Below, piece after piece: positions 1-11,520 of a stretch of 64,000 nt of DNA. The translations under genes were made by a program, and so were the position numbers. The notes under the pieces are model-generated. The model was not told the DNA's origin. It saw only the letters and a program-made list of their open reading frames with translations, and ran no database searches. The first letter of the stretch is position 1. Each line of letters starts with the position of its first letter. Source of the stretch: Palsa-883 sp963847615 (GTDB lineage Bacteria > Pseudomonadota > Alphaproteobacteria > Acetobacterales > Acetobacteraceae). The stretch spans positions 310,001 through 374,000 of the forward strand of contig CAWKAN010000017.1 in assembly GCA_963847615.1 (NCBI GenBank). The letters run 5' to 3'.

Positions 1-43
1 ACCCGCCCGTTCCATCCACGCCGCACCACCACAGGAGCAACCC

Positions 44-943
44 ATGCAGATCGGCGCCTCCCTGCCCATCGGCGATATCGGCACCGGCCGGGCCGTCATC
101 CGCGACTACGGACAGGCGGTCGAGGCAATCGGCTTCGACTACGTCATCACCGGCGACCACGTGATGGGCGCCAACCCCGCCAGGCCCAAGCCCGAGGGTG
201 TCCGCGTCGGCACCAACGAGCAGGCCGTGCACGACCCGTTCGTGGTGCTGAGCTTCCTCGCCGGCTGCACCGAAAATCTCGGCTTCGCCACCGGCATCGT
301 GATCATGCCGCAGCGCCAGACCGTCCTGGTCGCCAAACAGGCCGCCGGCCTCGACCTGCTCTGCGACGGCCGCTTCCGCCTCGGCGTCGGCGTCGGCTGG
401 AACGAGATCGAATACGAAGGCCTGAACGAGAATTTTCACAACCGCGGCCGCCGTTCGGAAGAACAGGTGGCGGTGCTGCGCGCGCTATGGGCGCAGCCGA
501 ACGTGGCGTTCAAGGGAAGCTACCACGCCATCGACGACGCCGGCATCAACCCGCGCCCGGCCGCCGGGCGCATCCCGATCTGGTGGGGCGGTCACGCCGA
601 TGCGATCCTGCAACGTATCGCCCGGATCGGCGACGGCTGGATGCCGCTCGCCTACGCGCCCGGCGACAAGGCGCTGGCGAAGTTCGAACAGTTGCGCGCC
701 TGGACCAGGCAAGCCGGCCGCGATCCGTCCGAGGTCGGCCTGGAGGTGTGGATATCGCTTGGCGCCGGCACACCGGACGATTGGCGGCGGGACTTCGCGT
801 TCTGGAAGAACGCCGGCGTCAGCCATATCGCCGCGCACACCACCTACAACGCCGGCCGCCACAAGCGCATCCAGGGTCGCACCGTCGCGGACCACCTGGC
901 GGCGGTGCGGTCGTTCATGGCGGCGGTGCAGGACCTGAAGTAG
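44..943 (+). CDS. LLM-class F420/FMN-dependent oxidoreductase
   Basis: Encodes a 299-residue luciferase-like monooxygenase fold protein (TIM barrel). The N-terminus IGASLPIGDIGTG, the block DYVITGDHV near residue 34, LGVGVGWNEIEYEGL near 112 and IPIWWGGHADAILQRIARI near 175 are typical of the F420-dependent LLM subfamily. Such enzymes reduce or oxidise small organic substrates with a flavin or deazaflavin; the substrate cannot be read from sequence. The start is supported by AGGAG 11 bases upstream. It stands alone: the next feature downstream is the palindromic element split by an insertion sequence, so the gene may have lost its original downstream neighbour. Length is normal for the family. 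Confidence 0.8.
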   Translation: MQIGASLPIGDIGTGRAVIRDYGQAVEAIGFDYVITGDHVMGANPARPKPEGVRVGTNEQAVHDPFVVLSFLAGCTENLGFATGIVIMPQRQTVLVAKQAAGLDLLCDGRFRLGVGVGWNEIEYEGLNENFHNRGRRSEEQVAVLRALWAQPNVAFKGSYHAIDDAGINPRPAAGRIPIWWGGHADAILQRIARIGDGWMPLAYAPGDKALAKFEQLRAWTRQAGRDPSEVGLEVWISLGAGTPDDWRRDFAFWKNAGVSHIAAHTTYNAGRHKRIQGRTVADHLAAVRSFMAAVQDLK

Positions 944-961
944 CGGGGCCGGCGGGCAACC

Positions 962-986
962 AAAGCAAGCCGGGGCTCCGCCCGGT
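962..986. repeat. Left fragment of palindromic element A, cut off by the IS
   Basis: The 25 bases AAAGCAAG-CCGGGGCTCCGCCC match the left end of the other palindromic elements in the window (GCAAGCAAGG-CAGGGCTCCGCCC). The rest of the same element resumes at 2553, on the far side of the IS481-type insertion. The base-pairing partner of this arm is GGCCTTGCTTGCTT at about 2819-2832. Confidence 0.7.
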
Positions 987-990
987 ACAG

Positions 991-1033
991 ACCGGGCACA
1001 TAGGTTACACTTTAGACCGGGCACATGGGTTAC
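991..1033. repeat. IS left terminal inverted repeat (43 bp)
   Basis: Exact reverse complement of 2510-2552. Contains an internal direct repeat of the GGGCACATRGGTTAC motif. Confidence 0.95.
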
Positions 1034-1061
1034 ACCCCAAATGCTGGTCTGGAGGCCCCCT

Positions 1062-2267
1062 ATGCCCTGGACCGAGAGAACCGTTATGGACGACCGCCTG
1101 TGTTTCATCGCCGCGCACCTATGCGGCAGCGAACCGCTCAGCGCGCTTTGCGCGCGCTACGGGATCAGCCGCAAGACCGGCCACAAATGGCTGCAGCGTT
1201 ACGCGGACGGCGGCGCCGCGGCGCTGGTCGACCGCAGCCGCGCCCGCCACTCTCAGCCGCTGTCGATCGACCCGGCGACAGCCTGCGCGATCCTCGAGCT
1301 GCGCGAGCGGCACCCGACCTGGGGCCCGCGCAAGTTGCTGGTCCGCCTGGCGCTGGACCAGCCTGACCGCGTCTGGCCGGCGGCCAGCACGGCAGGGGAC
1401 CTGCTGCGCCGGGAGGGCGTGTCGCACCCCCGGACCCGCATGGCGCGCGAGCCTGCGGCGCGGTGCCCACAGATCGCGCCCACGGCGCCGAATGACAGCT
1501 GGGCGGCCGACTTCAAGGGCTGGTTCCGCACCGCCGACGGGGTGCGCTGCGAACCGTTCACCGTCACCGACGGTTGCTCACGCTACCTATTGGCCTGCGA
1601 GGCGGTGGCGCGGATCACCGCCGAGGTGATCCAACCGATCCTGATCCGACTGTTCCAGACCCACGGAATGCCGCTCGCCTTACGCACCGACAACGGCAGC
1701 CCGTTCGCGCACCGGCTGGGCCTCGGCGGGCTGTCCGTGCTCTCGGTCTGGCTGCTGAGCTTGGACATCTGGCCCGACCGGATCGCCCCCGGTCGTCCCG
1801 ACCAGAACGGCCGGCACGAGCGCATGCACCGCACCCTGGGCGAGGACACCGCCCGCCCGCCCGCCGCCACGCTGGCCAAGCAGCAGGCACGCTTCGATGC
1901 CTGGCGGCAGGACTTCAACACCATCCGCCCGCATGAGGCGCTGGGGCAATGCTGCCCGGCCTCGGTCTATACCGCCTCGCCGCGGGTGTTTCCCGAGCGG
2001 ATCCGGCCCTGGGAGTATCCGGCCGATCACCACGTCTGCCGGGTCAATCGGAGTGGCTATATCCGGTGGCGGGACGGCGGGCTTTACCTCAGCGAGGCGT
2101 TGCGAGGGCAGATCGTGGCCCTGGCCCAGCGGGATGATGGCGATTGGACGATCCGCTTCCGCGGCTTCGATCTGGCGACGTTGGGGGACGCGGCGGGCGA
2201 CATCCGCCGCTCTGGGCTGGCGCGGACGGCGGGTGAGGCAGGTGGGTTGAACCAGCCGCCTGCTTGA
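1062..2267 (+). CDS. IS481-family transposase
   Basis: A 401-residue DDE transposase that cuts and joins the ends of the surrounding IS. An N-terminal helix-turn-helix (about residues 15-50, ALCARYGISRKTGHKWLQRY) precedes a retroviral-integrase-like core with candidate catalytic D150 (AADFKG), D210 (RTDNGS) and E253 (NGRHERMH). A small C-terminal domain follows. I chose the ATG at 1062 because it has GGAGG about 7 bases upstream and gives the family N-terminus MPW; an ATG at 1041 would add seven residues. No frameshift or missing catalytic residue. Confidence 0.93.
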   Translation: MPWTERTVMDDRLCFIAAHLCGSEPLSALCARYGISRKTGHKWLQRYADGGAAALVDRSRARHSQPLSIDPATACAILELRERHPTWGPRKLLVRLALDQPDRVWPAASTAGDLLRREGVSHPRTRMAREPAARCPQIAPTAPNDSWAADFKGWFRTADGVRCEPFTVTDGCSRYLLACEAVARITAEVIQPILIRLFQTHGMPLALRTDNGSPFAHRLGLGGLSVLSVWLLSLDIWPDRIAPGRPDQNGRHERMHRTLGEDTARPPAATLAKQQARFDAWRQDFNTIRPHEALGQCCPASVYTASPRVFPERIRPWEYPADHHVCRVNRSGYIRWRDGGLYLSEALRGQIVALAQRDDGDWTIRFRGFDLATLGDAAGDIRRSGLARTAGEAGGLNQPPA

Positions 2268-2509
2268 GGCGTGACCGACGCCGGCTGAGCGAGGATGACG
2301 CCGGGCGGTGCGGCTATCAAGGACGCTACGCGCCGCTCTGCGGTTGGCCTGCGGCCAATCCTTGACAGCCGCACCGTCCGGCGTCCTTGCGATGATCAGG
2401 CCGGGACGGGGAAACGGCGCTTTAACCGAACCAGGAAACGGCGGCAGGCGGTGCACGGGCTGGCCGAGGGGGAGAGGCTCGGATGGGATGGGAACAAATC
2501 AGGAAAACT

Positions 2510-2552
2510 GTAACCCATGTGCCCGGTCTAAAGTGTAACCTATGTGCCCGGT
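2510..2552. repeat. IS right terminal inverted repeat (43 bp)
   Basis: Exact reverse complement of 991-1033, marking the right boundary of the IS481-type element. Confidence 0.95.
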
Positions 2553-2834
2553 TGAAAACCCCGAACCCCGCCGGGGGGCGTTGCCCCCCTGGACCCCCCA
2601 CCAGAGGCAGCGGCCTCTGGACTCCATGACCGGGAGTGGGCGAGGGGGAGGGGGCGCGGGGACACGGCGTCGGTGCCGTCCGGCGCGCCGGACGGCACCG
2701 ACGCCGTGCCCATGCGCCCCCTCCCCCTCGCCCACTCCCGGTAAAGGGTTCCAAGGGCTCCGCCCTTGGCGGGGTTCCAAGGGGCAGCGCCCCTTGGTGG
2801 GGTCCGGGGCGAAGCCCCGGCCTTGCTTGCTTCC
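2553..2834. repeat. Palindromic element A, right part
   Basis: GC-rich composite palindrome. Modules in order: CCGGGGGGCGTTGCCCCCCTGG hairpin, CAGAGGCAGCGGCCTCTGG hairpin, a central near-perfect hairpin of about 108 bp (GGGAGTGGGCGAGGGGGAGG at about 2632 pairing with CCTCCCCCTCGCCCACTCCC ending about 2740, with the self-complementary core GTCCGGCGCGCCGGAC), then CCAAGGGCTCCGCCCTTGG, CCAAGGGGCAGCGCCCCTTGG and CCGGGGCGAAGCCCCGG, ending CCTTGCTTGCTT. Its left end is at 962-986, displaced by the IS. It ends only 60 bp before dnaE, so dnaE expression must start in or very near it. Confidence 0.85.
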
Positions 2835-2893
2835 CCGCTGGCCCCGCACCAGCTCCCCTGGCCGGACTCGGCCGCCGCCCCCATACTCCCCCC

Positions 2894-6313
<3,420 letters not shown>

Positions 6314-6350
6314 CGAGCCCGCCTCCGCCGCTGCGCGGCGAAACCTGGCG

Positions 6351-7770
6351 TCAGCGCGGCGATCCGCCGCCGACCGGCGGCACGTCGCCCCGCACGATCA
6401 GCTTCGCCCCGGTCGCCGCGCGGATCTCCTCGACCGTGAACCCCGGCGCGATCTCGCGCAGCAGGAACCCATCGCCGGTCGGCTCGAACAGCCCGTAATT
6501 CGTCGCCACCAGCTTCACCACCCCGCGCGCCGTCACCGGCAGCGCGCAGCGTTCCACCAGCCGCGGGGCGCCATCGCGCGTGACATGCTCCAGAACGATG
6601 AACACGCGTTGCGCGCACGCCGCGAGGTCCATGGCGCCGCCGATGCCGCCGCCCTTCGCCCCCGTCACCTTCCAGTTGGCGAAGTCGCCGTTGCCGGCAA
6701 CCTCATAGGCGCCCATCACGGTGACGTCGATGCGTCCGCCGCGGATGATGGCGAAGCTGTCGGCATGGTGCACCACCGCCGCCCCAGGATTGAGCGTCAC
6801 GTTCTGCCCGCCGGCGTTGACCAGGTTCAGGTCTTCCTCGCCCGGCGCGGCGATCGGTCCGTAGCCGATGATCCCGTTCTCGGAATGATAGATGACGTGG
6901 CGGTCGCCGATGTCGGTGTTGGAACAGAGCGTCGGGATGCCGACGCCAAGATTGACGATCCAGCCGTCCTGGAATTCCCGCGCGATGCGATCCGCCATCT
7001 GCTGGCGGCTCAGGCCCCGGCTGGCGCTCATCGCCGGCGCTCCTCGCGTTTCCGTGGCCAGAGTCCCCTCGGGCGGCGGCGGCACGCGCACCAGCCGATG
7101 CACGAAGATGCCGGAGAGATGCACCGCGTCCGGATCGATCGCGCCGGCCGGCAGGATGTCCTGGTCCAGCTCGGCGATGGTGACGCGTGCCGCGGTCGCC
7201 ATCACCGGATTGAAATTCCGCTGCGCGCGATGGAATTGCAGGTTGCCGAACGTGTCGGCCCGCGTGGCGCGCACGAAAGCGTAATCCACCGGCAGCGCGT
7301 ATTCCAGCAGGTATTCGCGCCCGTTGATCACCCTGGTCTCGCGGCCCTCGGCCAGCTCGGTGCCGACCGCGGTCGGCGTGTAGAAGGCGGGGATGCCGGC
7401 GCCCGCCGCGCGCAGCCGTTCGGCCAGCGTGCCCTGCGGCACCAGCTCCGCCGCGACCTCGCCGGACTCGTAATATTCGCGTGAAGGGCAGCACGTCGGA
7501 GGCGCGGGTCGCCGCGGTGAAGGCGCAGATCACCTTCTTCACCTGGCCGTTTTCCACCAGCATGCCGATGTCGGGCATGCGCGGAAGCTGCGCGCCACCG
7601 GTGGTGTTGGCGATGCAGGTCAGGTTCTTGGCACCCTGCTCATGCAGCGCCTTGATCAGGTTGTACGGCACGCCAGGCATGGCGAAGCCGCCGAAGGCGA
7701 TGACCGCGCCATCGGGAATGTCGCGCACGGCCTCGGCAAAACTGGCGAACTGTTTGCTTGGTTGGGCCAT
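6351..7770 (-). pseudogene. 3-oxoacid CoA-transferase (fused A-B subunits), frameshifted
   Basis: A single-chain CoA-transferase of the succinyl-CoA:3-ketoacid type, which moves CoA between acyl groups. The N-terminal half (MAQPSKQFASFAEAVRDIPD, then GAVIAFGGFAMPGVPYNLI) is the alpha part; the C-terminal half (QMADRIAREFQDGWIVNLGV) is the beta part, with the active-site glutamate in YHSENGIIGYGP. The two reading frames meet at about 7479-7486: one extra base separates PFT from EYYESGEVAAELVPQGTLAE. Removing it gives 472 residues, the normal length. Start ATG 7770 has GGGAGG upstream. Either a true pseudogene or an insertion error; everything else in the gene looks conserved. Confidence 0.85.
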
Positions 7771-7846
7771 ATCCTCCCTCGCCACGCTGGCCACTGCGAT
7801 GAACCGACAGGGCAGGCACGGAGTCAAGGTCACCGGCGCCGTGCAA

Positions 7847-8162
7847 CGGTTGCACGCAAGCAAGGTCAGGGCTCCGCCCTGAAACCCGCCAGGGGGCTTT
7901 GCCCCCTGGACCCCCACCAGAGGCAGCGGCCTCTGGACTCCATAGACTGGGAGTGTGGGGAGGGGGAGGGGGCGGGTGGGCGAGGCAGAGGGGCGCCGTC
8001 CGGCACGCCGGACGGCGCCCCATCGCCTCGCCCACCCGCCCCCTTCCCCTCCCCACACTCCCAGTGAAGGGTTCCAAGGGCTCCGCCCTTGGCGGGGATC
8101 CAAGGGGCAGCGCCCCTTGGTGGGGTCCGGGGCGAAGCCCCGGCCTTGCTTGCGTGCAACCG
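7847..8162. repeat. Palindromic element B, complete (316 bp)
   Basis: Complete copy with perfect 19-bp terminal inverted repeats, CGGTTGCACGCAAGCAAGG (7847-7865) and its complement at 8144-8162. Inside are the same modules as element A: GGGCTCCGCCCTG, AGGGGGCTTTGCCCCCTGG, CAGAGGCAGCGGCCTCTGG, a central hairpin of about 118 bp with arms beginning ACTGGGAGTGTGGGGAGG, then CCAAGGGCTCCGCCCTTGG, CCAAGGGGCAGCGCCCCTTGG and CCGGGGCGAAGCCCCGG. The central stem differs from that of element A yet is nearly perfectly paired. It fills the space between the divergent CoA-transferase and MFS genes, so it sits where their promoters should be. Confidence 0.9.
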
Positions 8163-8341
8163 CTGCCCGGCGTCGGCGCGACATTGAGTGGCGCGTTGAT
8201 CTCGGCGTAACCTTCGTTGCAACTGGCCGGCGCGGCCGGGCTTTGGGGGAACGTCATTTGCAGCGGGCGAGGCATCGTCATCGCGCGGGGGGATGTTGTC
8301 GCCGGCGCGGGCCGTTCCGTGTACGGGACAGGTTGACCGCG

Positions 8342-9584
8342 ATGGTCGGGCTCTCGCTGTTGGCGCCGTTCCAGGTCCGCAGCTTTCGGTTCCAGTGACC
8401 CGGCCGACCTGCTGACCTCCTGGGGCTTCGAGATGGAGAACGTGATCCTCGGCTGGTATGTGCTGGTCGCGACCGGCTCGGTCGTGCTGCTCACCGCCTT
8501 CGCCTCGATCCAGTATCTCGGCACCTTGTTCGCGCCGGTGATCGGCATGGTGGGCGATCGGATCGGCCACAGAACCGTTCTCTGCACCATGCGCGCGTGC
8601 TATGCCGTGCTGGCTGCGACGCTGATGGGCCTCGCCTTCAGCGGCCGGCTGGACGCGGCGGCGGTGTTCATCATCGCCGCGCTGTCCGGCATGATCCGTT
8701 CCTCCGATCTGGCGATGCGCAACGCGCTGGTGGCCGAGACGATGCCGGCCGACCGGTTCACCGCCGCGGTGGGCGCCGCGCGCACCACCTCGGATTCGGC
8801 GCGGGTGGTCGGCTCGCTGGCCGGGGCGGGATTGTTCGCGGCGGTCGGCATGGGGCGCGCCTACCTGGCGATCACCTGCTTCTACCTGGCGGGCTTCCTG
8901 CTGACTCTGGGGGTGGGTGCGGCGCGTTCGCGCCATGCGGCGGTTGACACGGTGCCGGCCTCGATGTGGCGCGACCTGCGCGAGGGGCTGTCCTATGTGT
9001 GGGACACGCCGTGCTCGCTGGCGGCGATGTGGCTGGCGTTCCTGGTGAACCTGACGGCGTTCCCGCTGACCAGCGGGCTGCTGCCCTATGTCGCGCGCGA
9101 GATCTACCATATCGATCAGACCGGGCTCGGCTTTCTGGTCGCCAGTTTTGCCAGCGGCGCGCTGCTGGGCTCGATCGCGATCAGCGTGGCCAGCCGGCTG
9201 ATCCGCCCAGCACGGATGATGCTGGTCTTCGCCATGGTGTGGTACGCGATGCTGCTGGTGTTCGTGCGGATGCCGACGGTTGGCGGCGGCAGCGCGATGC
9301 TGGTGTTGGCCGGTTTCGCACAGAGCCTCAGCATGGTGCCGATGGCGGTCATGCTGCTGCACAGTGCCGGCCCGCGTTTTCGCGGCCGCGTGATGGGCGT
9401 GCGCATGTTCGCGATCTATGGCCTGCCGCTGGGTCTGCTGCCGGCCGGCGCGCTGATCGACCGCATCGCTTTCGTGCCGACCGTGACGGTGTATTGCTGC
9501 ATCGGCCTGGCGGCCACGCTGGGCATCGCGTTGCGCTGGCGGGCCGACCTGTGGCCGTTGTTGGCGCCGGCCAATCAGCGATGA
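8342..9584 (+). pseudogene. MFS transporter with N-terminal frameshift
   Basis: A major-facilitator permease of about 413 residues with 10-12 predicted membrane helices; the substrate is unknown. The N-terminus MVGLSLLAPFQVRSFRFQ is read from ATG 8342, then the frame meets a TGA at 8396-8398. The rest, PADLLTSWGFEMENVILGWY, continues in the +1 frame to 9584. The family reads RFQWPADLLTSW, so one base is extra. Reading CAG-T-GAC across the stop would give FQDPADLLT with no other change. Alternatively translation could restart at ATG 8433, losing the first helix start. The downstream part is otherwise intact, with no further interruption. Confidence 0.8.
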
Positions 9585-9628
9585 GGCATCACCGGTCCGG
9601 GTTGGCTGGCGCGCCCGCGGCACTGTCG

Positions 9629-9654
9629 GGCGCGGCGGCAGCTTGCGCCGCGCC
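9629..9654. terminator. Hairpin between convergent genes
   Basis: GGCGCGGCG at 9629-9637 pairs with CGCCGCGCC at 9646-9654 around an 8-base loop. It lies between the ends of the convergent MFS and papain-like genes. There is no T-run, so a bidirectional terminator role is only a possibility. Confidence 0.35.
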
Positions 9655-9677
9655 GGCCCGACCTTGCTCCGATGCGA

Positions 9678-10463
9678 TCAGGCCTGAGTATTGCCCGCAC
9701 CCCACCGTTCGACGTCCGCCCGCAGCCGCTCGATGTCCACGCCGGCCCAGTTGGTCCCATCCGCGAGCTGGAGCTGCGGCCAGAGTAGCACGTAGGCCTC
9801 GCGCAGCCGTGACCGCGCCCATCGCCAGGTGAAGGACTGCAACCGTCCCCACGTCGCCAGGCGCCCGGTATCGGTATCGCCGAGCCCGGCGTAGTCCCAG
9901 GCGACCAGGCAGTGGCCGCCGACCAGCGCGCCGGGCGAGGCGCCGTCGTCGTCCCACGGCTCATCGCACGGCGTGTCCATGTCGCGCTCGTAGAGATCGA
10001 CGCCCCAGTAACCGATGCCCAGCAGGGCCATGCCGTTGGCAAGGCCGGCGCGGTCGGTCACCGGGATGGCGGCGAAGTCGGCCGACAGCGGCGCCGCAGC
10101 GCCGATGGCGAAGCCGAGGTTGCCTTGCCGGCGCAGTACCTCCAGCAGTACGGCGCCGTCGGTCGCCGCGATCGCCGCCACGGTCGGCGCGCATCCGACG
10201 CAGCCGGCGTAGAACGGCAGTTCCACTCCCTCGGCAATGGCAAGATCGCCGTTGGTGTTCAACGCCTCGACGCCGAGCGCGCCGTTCAGCAGCCCGACCG
10301 ACGTGCAGACCGGCAGCGTATCGTTGTTGCGCAGTTGCGGAGTGAACGCCACGCCGGCGCGAACCAGCCGGTCGGGGGGCGCCATGACGGCGTAGTGGTG
10401 GGTTGCCAGCGACGGCGCCGCCGCAACCGCGGCGGGGTTGTGGGGGAGGCGGCCGAGGCGCAT
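9678..10463 (-). CDS. Papain-like (C1-type fold) protein of unknown role
   Basis: A 261-residue protein without signal peptide. Two blocks resemble C1 cysteine peptidases: LRNNDTLPVCTSVGLLNGAL (residues about 46-65; compare the family pattern R-Q-G-S-x-G-x-C-T-A) and ALVGGHCLVAWDYAGLG with downstream ATWGRLQSFTWRW (compare GGHAV-x-GYD and NSWG). Cys55-like and the His of GGHC would be the dyad, but the Asn before the tryptophan is Thr. I recall similar proteins in mobile regions of acetic acid bacteria, but cannot verify this here. The second ATG is preferred because GGGGGG lies 8-9 bases before it. It is convergent with the MFS gene and followed by a gene-free stretch. Confidence 0.5.
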   Translation of the reverse strand: MRLGRLPHNPAAVAAAPSLATHHYAVMAPPDRLVRAGVAFTPQLRNNDTLPVCTSVGLLNGALGVEALNTNGDLAIAEGVELPFYAGCVGCAPTVAAIAATDGAVLLEVLRRQGNLGFAIGAAAPLSADFAAIPVTDRAGLANGMALLGIGYWGVDLYERDMDTPCDEPWDDDGASPGALVGGHCLVAWDYAGLGDTDTGRLATWGRLQSFTWRWARSRLREAYVLLWPQLQLADGTNWAGVDIERLRADVERWGAGNTQA

Positions 10464-10472
10464 CGTCAGCAT

Positions 10473-11098
10473 CCCCCCAGGCCCGGCTTGGCGTGTACCG
10501 CCGCGATCATCCGCGGCCGGTCGTTGTCGGCTCGCACAAACCTGTCATTCCGGGTAGCGAAAACGTCCACTTTGAAGTTCCTTTCAACGATCTTGAATGT
10601 GGCAGGCGATCTGCCTTCTGCCTCTACGCGACCTGACCTATGCCAACCGTCCGGACGATCAACTCTTTGCCGGCGCCCGGGTCGCCCGCCCAGTGCATGC
10701 CGGCATGACATTGGCGTAGCGCTGATGGGTCGATCCCTCCGCAGGTCGGTATTTGCCATGATCACCCTGCTGCGAAATCTCGCGAGGAGACTTCCCGGCA
10801 ATGACTGTCATTACGAGTACGATTCTGTCCGGACATTGAGAGTGGCGTCGATAACCAATCTTTATGCGATTACAGACGTTTGTACCATGCCCGTCAGAGA
10901 ATCCCTGCTATGCGGTGAATAATACCAGGCGTCCGAATGATCAACTCTCCGGTCGTCCCCGTATCGTCATGCCGGCGAAGGCCGGCATCCACGACTTGCC
11001 TTCGTGCAGCAAGCAAAGTCGTGGATACCGGCCTTCGCCGGCATGACGAGAGCGCGGCGCCGATGGGTCAATCCTTTCGCCTGCTGGTATAAGATGGG
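10473..11098. other. Gene-free stretch (about 630 bp)
   Basis: No convincing coding region on either strand. The only structure I see is the palindrome at 10965-11048. Base composition falls toward the right end, where the AT-richer accessory pair begins. Confidence 0.5.
10965..11048. repeat. Palindromic intergenic repeat (CGTCATGCCGGCGAAGGCCGG type)
   Basis: Left arm CGTCATGCCGGCGAAGGCC at 10965 onward and right arm ending GGCCTTCGCCGGCATGACG pair over about 31 of 32 positions around a 20-base loop. The sequence is of the REP-like type that is dispersed in many proteobacterial genomes. Only one copy occurs in this window. Confidence 0.75.
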
Positions 11099-11515
11099 CT
11101 AGATCCGGAAGGTGAGCCACGTCAATATAACGAATGCCACCGCCGAAATAGCGATATACACGAGAATAGATGCCAGCAAGCCGGCTCGATTTTGGACAGC
11201 ACTCAGCAGTCGTCGGAGTGGAAACACCGTAGGTACCGCGAGCAACAAGAATAGAGTACCTTTCGAGATCTCTCTTGTCACGGGGCCCAGACTGGAGAGA
11301 GCGTCACGTAAATCTATCGTGTAGACCAACATATAGGCTTGGCTCGGAGCAAAACAAAGAAGATAGTCGGAAATCTGTCCGCTATAAAATTCGAGATCCA
11401 CCCCATGGAAGTGCTGTAATGCGACATGCCACCGTGCGGCTTCCTGTAATGTGTTGGCAAAAACACACATGGCCAAGAGAGCAGTAAAAAAATATCCCCA
11501 TCCACGCTTTGCCAT
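11099..11515 (-). CDS. Small membrane protein, possible immunity partner
   Basis: A 138-residue protein with three or four hydrophobic segments: YFFTALLAMCVFANTL at the N-terminus, YLLCFAPSQAYMLVYTI in the middle, LFLLLAVPTVFPL, and ILVYIAISAVAFVILTWLTF at the C-terminus. It matches no family I recognise. Start ATG 11515 (MAKRGWGY) lies 5 bases after the stop of the upstream gene, so the two are probably co-translated. The DNA is visibly AT-richer than its surroundings, a sign of recent acquisition. A small membrane protein directly behind a gene whose 3' half shares the odd composition fits an immunity protein, but nothing shows this function directly. Confidence 0.5.
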   Translation of the reverse strand: MAKRGWGYFFTALLAMCVFANTLQEAARWHVALQHFHGVDLEFYSGQISDYLLCFAPSQAYMLVYTIDLRDALSSLGPVTREISKGTLFLLLAVPTVFPLRRLLSAVQNRAGLLASILVYIAISAVAFVILTWLTFRI

Positions 11516-11520
11516 GATCA

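Larger units (their letters stand above)
991..2552 (+). mobile_element. IS481-family insertion sequence, 1562 bp
   Basis: Bounded by perfect 43-bp inverted repeats at 991-1033 and 2510-2552. Each repeat contains two related sub-repeats (ACCGGGCACATAGGTTACAC and ACCGGGCACATGGGTTAC), which suggests two transposase-binding sites per end. It holds one transposase gene and about 240 bp of non-coding sequence before the right end. No clear target-site duplication is visible. The element looks complete and the transposase frame is open, so it may be active. It interrupts a palindromic repeat rather than a gene. Confidence 0.92.

Noticed and set aside
7479..7486. Programmed frameshift in the CoA-transferase to make separate subunits
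   Set aside because: No slippery heptamer or stop at the site; family members are either fused or split by a normal stop/start, so mutation or read error is simpler.
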